Assembly: GCF_014648815.1 (NCBI RefSeq)
Contig: NZ_BMRV01000006.1
Span: 186,001-250,000, forward strand
Origin: Streptomyces flaveolus
Lineage (GTDB): Bacteria; Actinomycetota; Actinomycetes; Streptomycetales; Streptomycetaceae
Reading direction: 5' to 3'
DNA length: 64,000 bases
Shown here: in pieces, positions 8,434-17,922 of the stretch
Numbering within the stretch: the first letter of the stretch is position 1
Layout: each line of letters opens with the position of its first letter
The notes under the pieces: generated by a model
The model's database searches: none
Told to the model about the DNA's origin: nothing
What the model saw: the letters and a program-made list of their open reading frames with translations, nothing else
Position numbers and translations under genes: made by a program

Positions 8434-9633
8434 ATGAGCCACGACTCCACTGCCGCGCCGGAAGCCGCGGCCCGGAAGCTCTCCGGGCGACGCCGCAAGG
8501 AGATCGTCGCGGTGCTGCTGTTCAGCGGCGGCCCCATCTTCGAGAGTTCCATACCGCTGTCGGTGTTCGGGATCGACCGCCAGGACGCCGGCGTGCCGCG
8601 CTACCGACTGCTGGTGTGCGCCGGCGAGGACGGCCCGCTGCGGACCACGGGGGGCCTCGAACTCACCGCGCCGCAGGGCCTGGAGGCGATCTCGCGCGCC
8701 GGCACGGTCGTCGTACCGGCCTGGCGTTCGATCACCTCGCCGCCGCCGGAGGAGGCGCTCGACGCCCTGCGCCGGGCGCACGAGGAGGGTGCCCGCATCG
8801 TCGGGCTGTGCACCGGCGCCTTCGTCCTGGCGGCGGCGGGCCTGCTCGACGGCCGCCCCGCCACCACCCACTGGATGTACGCGCCGACGCTGGCCAAGCG
8901 CTATCCGTCGGTGCACGTCGACCCGCGCGAGCTGTTCGTGGACGACGGCGACGTCCTGACGTCGGCGGGCACGGCGGCGGGCATCGACCTGTGCCTGCAC
9001 ATCGTGCGCACGGACCACGGCAACGAGGCGGCCGGCGCGCTGGCCCGCCGCTTGGTGGTCCCGCCGCGCCGCAGCGGCGGCCAGGAGCGCTACCTCGACC
9101 GGTCTTTACCGGAGGAGATCGGCGCCGACCCGCTCGCCGAGGTCGTCGCCTGGGCGCTGGAGCACCTCCACGAGCAGTTCGACGTGGAGACGCTGGCGGC
9201 CCGCGCGTACATGAGCCGGCGCACCTTCGACCGCCGCTTCCGCTCGCTGACCGGCAGTGCGCCGCTGCAGTGGCTGATCACGCAGCGGGTGCTGCAGGCG
9301 CAGCGGCTGCTGGAGACGTCCGACTACTCGGTCGACGAGGTCGCGGGCCGCTGCGGCTTCCGTTCGCCGGTGGCGCTGCGCGGCCACTTCCGCCGCCAGC
9401 TGGGCTCGTCCCCGGCCGCCTACCGGGCCGCCTACCGGGCCCGCCGCCCGCAGGGCGACCGGCCGGTGGACCCGGAGGGCGGTACGCCGGGAGCGTCCCG
9501 GTCCCCCGCCCCGCACGAGGGCGGCCAGCAGCCGTCCCCCGTGCCGGCGGAGAGCCAGGTCCCGTTCCAGACCCGCCGCACCCCGCTCCCGGCCGCGGCG
9601 GCCAGCCTGCCGGGCCAACGCAGCGCACCCTGA
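8434..9633 (+). CDS. adpA: AdpA (BldH), AraC-family developmental regulator with a TTA codon
   Basis: A 399-aa transcription factor. The N-terminal DJ-1/PfpI-like (ThiJ) dimerisation domain spans about residues 25-195 ([39 protein letters not shown]). The C-terminal AraC DNA-binding domain with two HTH motifs spans about 235-330 ([28 protein letters not shown]). Codon 225 (9106-9108) is TTA, the rare leucine codon read only by the bldA tRNA, and it lies in the interdomain linker as in known adpA genes. AdpA is the central regulator of aerial growth and secondary metabolism, binding TGGCSNGWWY. A Pro-rich tail follows the DNA-binding domain. Its neighbour ornA matches the conserved Streptomyces gene order. 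Confidence 0.97.
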   Translation: MSHDSTAAPEAAARKLSGRRRKEIVAVLLFSGGPIFESSIPLSVFGIDRQDAGVPRYRLLVCAGEDGPLRTTGGLELTAPQGLEAISRAGTVVVPAWRSITSPPPEEALDALRRAHEEGARIVGLCTGAFVLAAAGLLDGRPATTHWMYAPTLAKRYPSVHVDPRELFVDDGDVLTSAGTAAGIDLCLHIVRTDHGNEAAGALARRLVVPPRRSGGQERYLDRSLPEEIGADPLAEVVAWALEHLHEQFDVETLAARAYMSRRTFDRRFRSLTGSAPLQWLITQRVLQAQRLLETSDYSVDEVAGRCGFRSPVALRGHFRRQLGSSPAAYRAAYRARRPQGDRPVDPEGGTPGASRSPAPHEGGQQPSPVPAESQVPFQTRRTPLPAAAASLPGQRSAP

Positions 9634-9645
9634 CGCGACCTCCGA

Positions 9646-9680
9646 AAGCGCCGGCCGGGCAGCCAGCCCGCCCGGCGCTT
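9646..9680. terminator. Terminator after adpA
   Basis: A 15-bp stem with one mismatch (9646-9660 with 9666-9680) and a 5-nt loop lies just after the adpA stop codon. Confidence 0.75.
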
Positions 9681-9715
9681 CCGGTCCGCCCCCACGCCGG
9701 GCAGGCGCACCCACT

Positions 9716-9785
9716 CAGCCCGTCCGGCGTTCGAGGACGAGGCCGTCCAGGCCGAAGCGGGGGTCCGGGGGCGGCAGCCCCCGTG
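9716..9785 (+). repeat. Dispersed Streptomyces intergenic repeat
   Basis: The stretch begins CAGCCCGTCCGGCGTTCGAG, continues with GACGAGGCCG, and ends in GGGGGTCCGGGGGCGGCAGC followed by CCCCG. It has the form of the short GC-rich element that I recall being scattered between many Streptomyces genes. It lies between the adpA terminator and ornA. Its role, if any, is unknown. Confidence 0.6.
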
Positions 9786-9842
9786 AGGCCCGCACCGACG
9801 CCGGGGGTCCGGGCGACGCACGTCAGCCGTAGGGTGTCCCAC

Positions 9843-10445
9843 ATGAACGATCGCATGGTGTGGATCGACTGCGAGATGACCGGCCTCTCGCTGTCCGACG
9901 ACGCGCTCATCGAGGTGGCCGCCCTCGTCACCGACTCCGAGCTGAACATCCTCGGCGAGGGCGTCGACATCGTCATCCGTCCGCCGGAGCGGGCCCTGGA
10001 GACGATGCCGGAGGTGGTGCGTCAGATGCACACCGCGTCCGGCCTGCTCGCCGAGCTCGACGGCGGCACGACGCTCGCGGACGCCGAGGCGCAGGTCCTG
10101 GCGTATGTGCGGGAGCACGTGAAGGAACCCGGCAAGGCCCCCCTGTGCGGCAACTCGGTCGGCACCGACCGGGGCTTCCTGCTGCGGGACATGCCGACGC
10201 TGGAGGACTACCTCCACTACCGGATCGTGGATGTCTCCTCGATCAAGGAGCTGGCCCGCCGCTGGTACCCGCGGGCCTACTTCAACAGTCCCGAGAAGAA
10301 CGGCAACCACCGCGCCCTCGCCGACATCCGCGAGTCCATCGCCGAGCTGCGCTACTACCGCGAGGCCGTCTTCGTCCCGCAGCCCGGCCCCGACTCCGAC
10401 ACCGCCAAGGCGATCGCCGCGAAGCACGTCGTGACCGCCCGGTAG
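9843..10445 (+). CDS. ornA: Oligoribonuclease (DEDDh 3'-5' exonuclease)
   Basis: A 200-aa enzyme degrading 2-5-nt RNAs, and pGpG in c-di-GMP turnover, to nucleotides. The DEDDh exonuclease motifs are complete: WIDCEMTGL (Asp9, Glu11), [16 protein letters not shown], and [11 protein letters not shown] with the catalytic His and Asp. Length and sequence fit the Orn family, and the location immediately after adpA is conserved in Streptomyces. A start at ATG 9855 (MVWIDCEM) is possible but would shorten the usual N-terminus. Its role in clearing pGpG links it functionally to the GGDEF/EAL protein at 37922-39784. Confidence 0.95.
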   Translation: MNDRMVWIDCEMTGLSLSDDALIEVAALVTDSELNILGEGVDIVIRPPERALETMPEVVRQMHTASGLLAELDGGTTLADAEAQVLAYVREHVKEPGKAPLCGNSVGTDRGFLLRDMPTLEDYLHYRIVDVSSIKELARRWYPRAYFNSPEKNGNHRALADIRESIAELRYYREAVFVPQPGPDSDTAKAIAAKHVVTAR

Positions 10446-10544
10446 GGGCGCCGCGAAAGGCGGGCGCGAGCACCCCTTCGGACCCTGTACACTTTTTCTC
10501 AGCCGGTCGGGGAACCCCGCAAAAGGTTCCGACTACCGGCCATG

Positions 10545-10617
10545 GTGGGTGTAGCTCAGCTGGTAGAGCACCTGGTTGTGGTCCAGGATGCCGCGGGTTC
10601 AAGTCCCGTCACTCACC
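10545..10617 (+). tRNA. tRNA-His (anticodon GTG)
   Basis: A full cloverleaf: acceptor GTGGGTG paired with CACTCAC, D-arm TAGCTCAGCTGGTAGAGCA, anticodon stem CCTGG-CCAGG with loop TTGTGGT (anticodon GTG), and T-arm GCGGGTTCAAGTCCCGT. G10544 can pair with C10617 as the G-1:C73 pair typical of tRNA-His. CCA is not encoded. Confidence 0.97.
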
Positions 10618-10626
10618 CTGAGTCAT

Positions 10627-10660
10627 CAGCCGGTGACCTTCGGAAGAAGGTCACCGGCTG
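10627..10660. terminator. Terminator after tRNA-His
   Basis: A perfect 14-bp stem CAGCCGGTGACCTT / AAGGTCACCGGCTG with a 6-nt loop lies 10 bp past the tRNA. Confidence 0.88.
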
Positions 10661-10701
10661 ATTGCGTTGTGCGGGACGGGGGCGGACCCGCGCCCCCCCG
10701 G

Positions 10702-11757
10702 TCACGACGACGCGCGCTCCACCAGCTCCGTCGCCAGCACCACCTGGTGCCGCTCCCGCCCCCTCGCCCCCGCCGGACGGCGGTCCGCGATCTCGGTCAG
10801 CAGCAGGTCGATCATCGCGCGGCCCATCTCCTCGATGGGCTGCCGGACGCTGGTCAGCGGCGGGTCCAGATGGCGGGCGATGGCCGAATCGTCGTAACCG
10901 ACCAGCGCCACGTCGTCCGGGATGCGCCGGCCCGCCTCACGCAGCGCCTGGCGGGCACCGGCCGCCGTCACGTCCGAGGCGGCGAAGACCGCGTCCAGGT
11001 CCGGGCAGCGGCGCAGCAGCTCCGTCATCGCGCGCCGGCCGCCCTCCTCGGTGAAGTCCCCCGGTTCGATCAGCTCGTCCGCGTCGCCGAGTCCCCCGTC
11101 GCGCAGGGCGTCGCGGTAGCCGTCGACGCGCCGCTGGGCGCCGTAGACGTCGAGGTGGCCGGTGATGTGGGCTATGCGGCCACGGCCCCGGGACATCAGG
11201 TGCTCGACGGCCGAGCGGGCGCCGCCGTAGTTGTCGGAGTCCACCGACGCCAGCGTCTCCGCCGCGGAGCGCGGGCCGCTGATCACCGCGGGGATGTCCA
11301 GCTGGGTCAGCATGTCGGGCAGCGGGTCGTCGGCGTGCACCGAGACCAGCAGGACGCCGTCCACCCGGTGCGCCGCCAGGTACTGGGCGAGCCGCTGCCG
11401 CTCCCGGTCGCTGCCCGCGAAGATCAGCAGCAGTTGCATCTCGGTGTCGGTGATCTCCGCGCCGACACCGCGCAGCATGTCCGAGAAGTAGGGCTCGGCG
11501 AAGAACCGGGTCTCCGGCTCCGGGACGACCAGGGCGATCGCGTCGGTGCGGTTGGCCGCGAGCGCGCGGGCGGCGGTGTTCGGGACGTAGCCGAGTTCCG
11601 CGACGGCCGCCTCGACGGCCGCGCGGGTCGCGTCGCTGACCCGGGGCGAGCCGTTGATCACCCGGGAGACCGTGCCGCGGCCGACGCCGGCCCGGGCGGC
11701 CACCTCCTCGAGGGTCGGGCGTCTGACGCCCCGGCTCCGCCCACCGTTGACCGCCAT
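10702..11757 (-). CDS. cebR: LacI-family repressor, CebR-like (copy 1)
   Basis: A 351-aa repressor. The LacI HTH spans about residues 14-60 (RRPTLEEVAARAGVGRGTVSRVINGSPRVSD), followed by a periplasmic-binding-protein-like effector domain (VDGVLLVSVH, VGYDDSAIARHLDPPLTSVRQP). The start at 11757 is chosen because GGGAAAGG lies upstream and the HTH begins at the expected distance. It sits at the distal end of the cellobiose-type operon, in the same direction but beyond a terminator. CebR represses cello-oligosaccharide uptake and glucosidase genes and is released by cellobiose in known streptomycetes. A closely similar paralogue lies at 17923-18966, so which one is the true CebR is uncertain. 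Confidence 0.85.
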   Translation of the reverse strand: MAVNGGRSRGVRRPTLEEVAARAGVGRGTVSRVINGSPRVSDATRAAVEAAVAELGYVPNTAARALAANRTDAIALVVPEPETRFFAEPYFSDMLRGVGAEITDTEMQLLLIFAGSDRERQRLAQYLAAHRVDGVLLVSVHADDPLPDMLTQLDIPAVISGPRSAAETLASVDSDNYGGARSAVEHLMSRGRGRIAHITGHLDVYGAQRRVDGYRDALRDGGLGDADELIEPGDFTEEGGRRAMTELLRRCPDLDAVFAASDVTAAGARQALREAGRRIPDDVALVGYDDSAIARHLDPPLTSVRQPIEEMGRAMIDLLLTEIADRRPAGARGRERHQVVLATELVERASS

Positions 11758-11878
11758 GGTCGTCGCCTTTCCCTCGCAGCTGTCCGGCCAGGAATCTAAC
11801 AGCCCCGGCCCGGGCCTCCCCGCCCCCATCGTGCCTCGCGGGCGGCGGAATTCCCCCCTCCGTACCGGTGGGAAGGCC

Positions 11879-11915
11879 CGCGAGGGCGCGACCGGGGACC
11901 GGTCGCGCCCTCGCG
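11879..11915. terminator. Terminator of the ceb/bgl operon
   Basis: A perfect 15-bp stem CGCGAGGGCGCGACC / GGTCGCGCCCTCGCG with a 7-nt loop lies 20 bp past the minus-strand glucosidase gene. It separates that operon from the LacI gene. Confidence 0.85.
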
Positions 11916-11935
11916 GATACACCTGCGGCACGGGC

Positions 11936-13390
11936 TCAGCCGAGTTCGCCGCCCGGCAGGGCGTTGCGCCGGATCACGTCGGCGTACCAGTGGGCGCTCG
12001 CCTTGGGGATGCGGCGCTGGGAGGAGTAGTCGACGTAGACGGCGCCGAAGCGCTTCGAGTAGCCGTAGGACCACTCGAAGTTGTCCAGCAGGGACCACAG
12101 GAAGTAGCCGCGGACGTCCGCGCCGTCGGCGACGGCCCGGCGCACGGCGTCCAGGTGGGAGCGGAGGTAGGCGATGCGCTGCGGGTCGTTCACCCGGCCC
12201 TCGGGGGAGACGTAGTCGTCGAAGGCGGCGCCGTTCTCGGTGACCATCAGCGGCAGGCCGGGGTGGGACTTCGCCAGGCCGGTGAGGAGGGTGTGCAGCC
12301 CGTTCGCGTCGATGGCCCAGTTCATCGCGGTGAGGTCGTCGTTGGCGAGGTGGAAGGCGACGTCCTCGGAGCCGGTCCACGGGGAGTGGTCGCTCGCGCC
12401 GTGGCCGTCGTTCTTCGTGGTGGCCGCGCCGTCGGCGGGCCGGGAGACCACGGTCGGCGAGTAGTAGTTGACGCCGAGCACGTCGATCGGGCGGGAGATC
12501 TCCGCCAGGTCGCCGTCCTTCACCAGCTCGTTCCAGTCGACGAGGTGCGCGGTGTCGGCGATCAGGTCCTCGGGGTAGGCGCCGTCGAGGAGGGGACCGG
12601 TGAAGATCCGGTTGCCGACCGCGTCGATGCGGCGGGCCGCCTCGGCGTCCTCGGGGGCGTCGGTGAGGGGGCGCACCTGGTGCAGGTTGAGGGTGATGGA
12701 GGTCTGTGCGGTCGACGGCAGGGCCGCGCGCAGGACGCCGACCGCCTTGCCGTGGGCCAGGTTGAGGTGGTGGGCGGCGCGCAGGGTCGCGGCCGGGTCG
12801 GTGCGGCCGGGGGCGTGCACGCCGGAGCCGTAGCCCAGGAAGGCGCTGCACCACGGCTCGTTGAGGGTGGTCCACACGCCGACGCGGTCACCGAGGGCGC
12901 GGGCCGTGATGGCGGCGTACTCGGCGAAGCGGTCGGCGGTGTCGCGCTGGGGCCAGCCGCCGGCGTCCTCCAGCTCCTGGGGAAGGTCCCAGTGGTAGAG
13001 GGTGGCGACGGGGGTGATGCCGGCCTCGAGGAGCTCGTCGGTGAGGCGGCGGTAGAAGTCCAGACCGCGTTCGACGGCGGGACCACGGCCGGTGGGCTGG
13101 ACCCGGGACCAGGAGACGGAGAAGCGGTACGCCTTCAGCCCGAGGTCCTTCATCAGCGCCACGTCGTCGCGGTACCGGTGGTAATGGTCGGCGGCGATGT
13201 CGCCGGTGTCGCCGTTGCGGACCTTGCCGGGGGTGTGGCTGAAGGTGTCCCAGATGGAGGGTGTGCGGCCGTCCTCGGCGGCGGCGCCCTCCACCTGGTA
13301 GGCGGCGGTGGCGGCGCCCCAGACGAAGCCCGTCGGGAAGGAGGTGGCGGTGGCCGGCTGGGCGAGGGTCTCGGGTCGTACGGCGGTCAT
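11936..13390 (-). CDS. bglC: GH1 beta-glucosidase (copy 1, in the ceb operon)
   Basis: A 484-aa intracellular family-1 glycosidase that hydrolyses imported cello-oligosaccharides to glucose. The acid/base TLNEPW places Glu at about 178, and the nucleophile [10 protein letters not shown] places Glu at about 385. The N-terminal [15 protein letters not shown] and ...SIWDTFSH are classic GH1. There is no signal peptide. ATG 13390 is preferred; a larger open frame upstream is an artefact of GC bias. A degenerate CebR-type operator (13393-13406) lies immediately upstream, so the gene can be controlled separately within the operon. A paralogue lies at 19058-20485. Confidence 0.93.
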   Translation of the reverse strand: MTAVRPETLAQPATATSFPTGFVWGAATAAYQVEGAAAEDGRTPSIWDTFSHTPGKVRNGDTGDIAADHYHRYRDDVALMKDLGLKAYRFSVSWSRVQPTGRGPAVERGLDFYRRLTDELLEAGITPVATLYHWDLPQELEDAGGWPQRDTADRFAEYAAITARALGDRVGVWTTLNEPWCSAFLGYGSGVHAPGRTDPAATLRAAHHLNLAHGKAVGVLRAALPSTAQTSITLNLHQVRPLTDAPEDAEAARRIDAVGNRIFTGPLLDGAYPEDLIADTAHLVDWNELVKDGDLAEISRPIDVLGVNYYSPTVVSRPADGAATTKNDGHGASDHSPWTGSEDVAFHLANDDLTAMNWAIDANGLHTLLTGLAKSHPGLPLMVTENGAAFDDYVSPEGRVNDPQRIAYLRSHLDAVRRAVADGADVRGYFLWSLLDNFEWSYGYSKRFGAVYVDYSSQRRIPKASAHWYADVIRRNALPGGELG

Positions 13391-13392
13391 GG

Positions 13393-13406
13393 TGAGAACG
13401 CTCCCA
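13393..13406. promoter_or_regulatory. CebR-type operator upstream of bglC
   Basis: TGAGAACGCTCCCA matches the palindrome TGGGAGCGCTCCCA except at two positions. It lies 2 bp upstream of the bglC start codon on the other strand, overlapping the ribosome-binding region. Confidence 0.65.
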
Positions 13407-13545
13407 AATGGCGTGAGGAGGTGCCGGGCGGTGGGGCCCGGCGGTGGGGAAGGCGGGGTGGGCGCGGGGGTGGGCGCCCGGGGTCCGGCAGGGCCCGGGT
13501 GCGGGCCGGGCCCCGCCGGGCGGCGGAGGAGGGGGCGAACGGGGG

Positions 13546-14472
13546 TCAGCCCTTGACGGCGCCCGCCATGATGCCTCCGACGATCTGCTTGCCGAAGACG
13601 ACGAAGACCACCAGCAGCGGCAGGGTGCTGATCAGCGCCCCGGCCATGACGATGCTCTGGTCGGGGGTGTAGGAGGCGCTGAGCTGGCCGAGCGCGACCT
13701 GGATGGTGGGGTTCTCCTGGTTCAGGGCGAGGAAGGGCCAGAAGAAGTCGTTCCACGCCTGGACGAAGGTGAGCATGCCGAGCACCATCATCGCGGGCCG
13801 GGCGGCGGGCAGGACGACGTTCCACACGATGCGGAGGTTGTTCGCCCCGTCCACCTTGGCCGCCTCGATGAGTTCGTACGGCAGTGCCTCGATGAGGTAC
13901 TGGCGCATGAAGAAGACACCGAAGGCGCCGACCAGGGTCGGGAAGATCACCGACTCCAGCTCTCCGCTCCAGCCGATGTCCGACATCATCATGAACAGCG
14001 GGACGACGCTGAGCTGCGGCGGGATGGTGAGGGTGGCGATGACCGCGGTCATCAGCACGTTCCGGCCGCGGAAGCGCATTTTGGCGAAGGCGTAGCCGGC
14101 CAGCGTGCAGAAGAACAGCGTGGCCGCGGTGATGGAGCCGGCCACGATGGCGCTGTTGACGATGGCCTTGCCGAGGTTGGCCTGTTCCCAGGCCGCTTCG
14201 AGGTTGCTGAACAGCCTGCCGCCCGGCAGGAACGGCGGCGGGGTGTCGAGGACCCGCTGCTGGTCGTGCGAGGCGGCCACCAGCGTCCAGTACAGGGGGA
14301 AGATCGATCCCAGGCCGACGACGATCAGCGCGAGGTAGGTGAAGGGGCCGCCCTTGAGCTGCTGGCCGGCGCCGATCCGCAGGCGGCGGCCTTTGCCACC
14401 GCCCGAGCCGAGGAGCTCGGTCGCCGGGGCCGGGTCGGGGGCGGTCTTGTAGGGAGTACTTGTCGTGGTCAT
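13546..14472 (-). CDS. cebG: Cello-oligosaccharide ABC transporter permease
   Basis: A 308-aa MalG-type inner membrane permease. About six hydrophobic segments are visible (e.g. [21 protein letters not shown]). The EAA loop [24 protein letters not shown], which docks with the ATPase, lies in the C-terminal half. It follows the second permease gene with a 14-bp gap and precedes bglC. The operon encodes no ATPase; in Streptomyces the shared ATPase MsiK energises such transporters. Substrate (cellobiose/cellotriose) is inferred from the glucosidase and the CebR-type operators. Confidence 0.88.
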   Translation of the reverse strand: MTTTSTPYKTAPDPAPATELLGSGGGKGRRLRIGAGQQLKGGPFTYLALIVVGLGSIFPLYWTLVAASHDQQRVLDTPPPFLPGGRLFSNLEAAWEQANLGKAIVNSAIVAGSITAATLFFCTLAGYAFAKMRFRGRNVLMTAVIATLTIPPQLSVVPLFMMMSDIGWSGELESVIFPTLVGAFGVFFMRQYLIEALPYELIEAAKVDGANNLRIVWNVVLPAARPAMMVLGMLTFVQAWNDFFWPFLALNQENPTIQVALGQLSASYTPDQSIVMAGALISTLPLLVVFVVFGKQIVGGIMAGAVKG

Positions 14473-14486
14473 CGTTGTCGCTCCCG

Positions 14487-15479
14487 TCAGGCCGCGCTCT
14501 TGCGCACGAACCGGCTGACGATCCAGTTGATCAGGGCGATGAGCAGCAGCAGGACGAGCATGGCCCAGGCCACGGCGGCGGCCGGGCCGAGGTGCTGGAG
14601 CTTCCAGCCGTAGTTGTAGAGGTAGATGCTGAGCGTCTCGTACTGGTGCTCGCTGCCGCCGACGGCGCCGAGCGTGCCGCCCTGCAGCAGCAGCGGCTCA
14701 CCGAACAGCTGCATGGAGCCGATCGTCGAGATGACGATGGTGAACAGGATCGTCGGCCGCAGCGCGGGGATGGTCACCTTGCGGAACTGCTGCCAGCGCG
14801 ACGCGCCGTCGATCGACGCCGCTTCGTACAGGTCGGTCGGCACGGCCTGCATGGCCGCCAGGTAGATCAGGGCGTTGTAGCCGGTCCAGCGCCAGATCAC
14901 GATGATCGAGATGGCGATCTTCGACGTCCAGTGGCCGTTGCCCCAGTCGATGTCGCCCGCGCCGAAGAAGCCCAGCACCCAGTTGAGGAGTCCGCCGTCG
15001 GCCCGGAACACCAGGGCGAAGACGAGGGCGGCGGTCGCGACGGAGGTGGCGTACGGGGTGAGGATGACCGTGCGCCAGAAGGTGCTGGCGCGCAGCTTGT
15101 AGTTGAGCAGGTGTGCCAGGCCCAGGGCGACCAGCAGCTGCGGGACGGTCGAGATGACGCCGATGATGAACGTGTTGGAGACGGCCGTCCAGAACTCGGA
15201 GTCCTGGAGGATCTTGGCGAAGTTCTCGAAGCCGACCCACTCGGACTGGTCGAGACTCGTCATCTCCACCCGGTGCAGGGCGATCCAGCCGGTGTAGAGG
15301 AGGGGGTAGAGCCCGAAGGCACCGAAGATGAGGAAGAAGGGGGCGATGTACGCGTACGGCGACGCCTTGTCGTCGAGGCGCCACAGTCGCGAACGCCACG
15401 GGCTGCGTCCTCGGGACGCGGCACCGGAGCCGCCGGTGAGCGGAGTCTTGGCACCCCGTGTGGGGGTTGTCGTTGCCAC
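14487..15479 (-). CDS. cebF: Cello-oligosaccharide ABC transporter permease
   Basis: A 330-aa MalF-type permease with about six membrane segments ([35 protein letters not shown]) and the EAA motif [24 protein letters not shown]. It pairs with the MalG-type permease downstream to form the membrane channel. The start [11 protein letters not shown] has a GGGAGT ribosome site. It is separated from the binding-protein gene by an unusually long 629-bp gap that contains hairpins and repeats, so the two parts may be expressed at different levels. Confidence 0.88.
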   Translation of the reverse strand: MATTTPTRGAKTPLTGGSGAASRGRSPWRSRLWRLDDKASPYAYIAPFFLIFGAFGLYPLLYTGWIALHRVEMTSLDQSEWVGFENFAKILQDSEFWTAVSNTFIIGVISTVPQLLVALGLAHLLNYKLRASTFWRTVILTPYATSVATAALVFALVFRADGGLLNWVLGFFGAGDIDWGNGHWTSKIAISIIVIWRWTGYNALIYLAAMQAVPTDLYEAASIDGASRWQQFRKVTIPALRPTILFTIVISTIGSMQLFGEPLLLQGGTLGAVGGSEHQYETLSIYLYNYGWKLQHLGPAAAVAWAMLVLLLLIALINWIVSRFVRKSAA

Positions 15480-15848
15480 GGAGGGAGTCCTTCCCTGGGA
15501 GGTCGGGCCTGGGAGGTCGGGCCGGGTAGGGGCGGGAGGTGGGGCGGCGGGCCGGGCGCCCGTCCCGCCGGTCCCCTCCCCGCGCGGTCCGGCACGGTGC
15601 CGAGCGGCCCGCGCGGCAGCCGGCGGTACGTGTGGCAGGCGGCGGCGCGTGTGGCGCGGGACCCGGTGGTGGTGCCGGATCGCCGGTGGCGGGTGCCGGG
15701 TGTCGGTCGTGGGTGGCGGGTGCTGGTGCCGGTGGGAGGGATCGAGGTGGGTTCGGGGGCGGGGCAGCGGGTCGGGGCGTGTCCGGGAGGGTCGGCGCCC
15801 GGGGCGGGTCGTGCGGCCCGGTCCCGCGGGGTGCTACCGCGGCCGGCG

Positions 15849-15908
15849 TTGCGGAGTGCCGCCCGCCGCTGCGGGGTGCCGTCCGCGGCTGCGGGGTGCC
15901 GTCCGCGG
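15849..15908. repeat. Three 20-bp tandem units in the cebE-cebF gap
   Basis: The units start at 15849, 15869 and 15889. The last two are identical (CTGCGGGGTGCCGTCCGCGG) and the first is diverged. Confidence 0.85.
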
Positions 15909-16019
15909 CCCTGTCGCGCTGTCGGCACGGGCGGGCGCCGGCCCGGGGCGAACCCGACGCCGCGCAGCAGACCCGCCGCGGACGGCAGGGTCTGCTGCGT
16001 ACGCCACCCGCGCCTGCGG

Positions 16020-16050
16020 GCGGGGGCCGTCGTACCACCACGGCCCCCGC
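16020..16050 (-). terminator. Hairpin after cebE (partial terminator or mRNA stabiliser)
   Basis: GCGGGGGCCGT and its complement form an 11-bp stem with a 9-nt loop, about 60 bp beyond the cebE stop on the minus strand. Hairpins at this place in binding-protein operons commonly raise binding-protein levels relative to permeases. Confidence 0.6.
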
Positions 16051-16108
16051 CGTGCGCACGGTGCGGGCGGTGCGGGGCGGCTGGTGGGACCGCCCGCACC
16101 GGCGCGGG

Positions 16109-17428
16109 TCAGCCGATGGCCTTGTCGATCGTCTCGACCGCCGCGTCCCAGGCCTTGTCGGGCTTGGTGCCGCGCTGCTCCATGTTGTTGATCTGCGTGG
16201 AGATCGTGTCCTTGATCACGCCGTCCTTCGGGCCGAGCACGGCCACCGGGATGGACTTGGCCTCCTCGGCGTAGAGCTGGCCGACGGGGGCGTTGTTGAA
16301 GTACTCGAGCTTCGCGTTCTTCACGTCGTCGAGCGTGTAGGCGCCCTGGTTGGACGGGAAGACACCGACGGCCTTGAACACGGCGGCCTGCTGCTCGGGC
16401 GCGGTCAGCCACTTGACCAGCTCGGTGGCCTCCTTGACGTGCTTGCCGCTCTTGGGCACGGTCAGGAAGGAACCGCCCCAGTTGGCCGCGGTCGCGCCGG
16501 GCGCCCGCGAGATGTCCCACTTGCCGGCGAAGTCGTTGCCGGAGTAGTTCTCGATCTGGAGGGACATCCAGGCCGGGCACACGACGGTGGCCACGGTGCC
16601 CTTGCGCAGCGCCGCCTTCCACGGGTCCTGGAACTGCGGCAGGCCCTGGCTCAGCTTCTTCTCCGCGGCCTCGGCGGCGAGGTCCCAGCCCTTCTGCACC
16701 GAGGGGCTGTCCTTGTATATCGCCTTGCCGTCGGCGTCGTAGTACTGGCTCTCGGAGGAGCTGACGACACCGTTGAACATGGCGCTGGCGGAGTCCATGA
16801 AGTAGGTGCCCTCGGGCGCCTTCGCCTTGTACCGCTCACCGAGCTTGATGTAGTCCTCCCAGCCGCCCGCGACCGCCTTGGCGACCTCCTCGCGGTCGGT
16901 CGGCAGGCCCGCCTTCTCGAAGAGGTCCCTGCGGTAGCAGAGCGACATCGGGCCGATGTCGGTACCGGCGCCGATGACCTGGCCGTCCTTGCTGGTGGCC
17001 TGCTTGGCCTTCCAGTCGACCCACTGGCTGGTGTCGATGCTGCCCTTGAGGTCGGTGAACTTGTCCGCCTGGGTGTCCACCACCTCCTTGATGCGGGCGA
17101 CTTCCACGCCGACGACGTCACCCAGGCCACTGCCCGAGTTCAGCTGCTGAAGGAGCTTCGGGTAGTAGTCCTGCTCGTTGGCGGTGGTCTCCTCCTTCAC
17201 CTCGATGTTCGGGTGAAGCTGCTGGTACTTCTCGAACAGGCCGGCTTCCTTGTAGCCGAACTGCCCGTAGTCGGCCACCTTGAGGACGATCTTCCCGTCG
17301 GATTCCGAGGCGTCCGAGTCACTGTCGCTGCTGCAGGCGGTCAGCAGCAGGGCCGAGGCCGTCAGGACCGACGTGGTCAGGGCCGCTGCTCTGCGGCCGC
17401 GGACGCCGCCGGTTCGGGTGATGCGCAT
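16109..17428 (-). CDS. cebE: Cello-oligosaccharide-binding lipoprotein
   Basis: A 439-aa extracellular solute-binding protein. It has an Arg-rich n-region, a hydrophobic core and lipobox LLTAC with the lipidated Cys at residue 32, then a Ser/Asp-rich linker (CSSDSDSDASESDG) and a family-1 sugar-binding fold (KIVLKVADYGQFGYKEAGLFEKY). ATG 17428 follows AAGGAG. It is first in the operon cebE-cebF-cebG-bglC. A good CebR-type operator lies 211 bp upstream at 17639-17652. Sugar specificity is inferred from neighbours. Confidence 0.9.
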   Translation of the reverse strand: MRITRTGGVRGRRAAALTTSVLTASALLLTACSSDSDSDASESDGKIVLKVADYGQFGYKEAGLFEKYQQLHPNIEVKEETTANEQDYYPKLLQQLNSGSGLGDVVGVEVARIKEVVDTQADKFTDLKGSIDTSQWVDWKAKQATSKDGQVIGAGTDIGPMSLCYRRDLFEKAGLPTDREEVAKAVAGGWEDYIKLGERYKAKAPEGTYFMDSASAMFNGVVSSSESQYYDADGKAIYKDSPSVQKGWDLAAEAAEKKLSQGLPQFQDPWKAALRKGTVATVVCPAWMSLQIENYSGNDFAGKWDISRAPGATAANWGGSFLTVPKSGKHVKEATELVKWLTAPEQQAAVFKAVGVFPSNQGAYTLDDVKNAKLEYFNNAPVGQLYAEEAKSIPVAVLGPKDGVIKDTISTQINNMEQRGTKPDKAWDAAVETIDKAIG

Positions 17429-17922
17429 TCCACTACTCCTTGTTCCAGTGGGAACGGGGACCTCAGGAATCAGACCGCCGGGTTCGACGGTCCGGACCTG
17501 CCCTCTCGGTTCGAGCAGCGGCCAGCCCAGAGCAACGCGGCATGCGGTGCGAAGATGCTGGTCAACGGTGTGCCATGCGAGGTGGAGGGAAGGGCCGATG
17601 GTGCTTCGTTCCGTACGGAAGCCGGCCCCGGAACTCCGTGGGACCGCTCCCACGCGGCTTGCCCCGAAGACTCGTTGCTGCCGGGCCCAGGTGTCAAGAC
17701 TTGAAAACGGCGTTGTTGCGCAAGCGTGTTCCGCGCGTCACGGGAATGTGTCGCACCGCCGCGGGACAGCTGCCCGGATTGTGTGGTCGCGATTCTGAAT
17801 TCCCGCAGGTCACCGGCGAGTTACCGATCGGTCGGGGCCGCGGAGGGGTCCGTGCGGACGCCGGTCGCGCTTTCTGGGCCAGAATGAAGCCGGTCCCCCC
17901 ACCGAACGCCGGAAGGTGAACG
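17429..17922. promoter_or_regulatory. Divergent control region cebE / lacI-2
   Basis: A 494-bp region between the ceb operon (-) and the second LacI gene (+). It contains the operator at 17639-17652 and, near the cebE ribosome site, a small palindrome GTTCCAGTGGGAAC (17442-17455) of unknown meaning. The part at about 17700-17830 is less GC-rich and could hold the rightward promoter. Confidence 0.6.
17637..17654. promoter_or_regulatory. CebR-type operator upstream of cebE
   Basis: CGTGGGACCGCTCCCACG is an 18-bp inverted repeat whose core TGGGACCGCTCCCA differs at one position from the CebR palindrome TGGGAGCGCTCCCA. Confidence 0.8.

Larger units (their letters stand above)
15480..16108. other. 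Long structured gap between cebE and cebF
   Basis: The region is non-coding on the evidence of codon structure. It contains a hairpin at 16020-16050 (11-bp stem) close to the cebE stop, a second at 15963-15999 (12-bp stem), and a three-unit 20-bp tandem repeat at 15849-15908. It is otherwise very G-rich on the plus strand. Confidence 0.7.

Noticed and set aside
17442..17455. Palindrome GTTCCAGTGGGAAC as an additional CebR operator
   Set aside because: It does not match TGGGAGCGCTCCCA and lies just upstream of the cebE ribosome site. It may be chance or an unrelated site.
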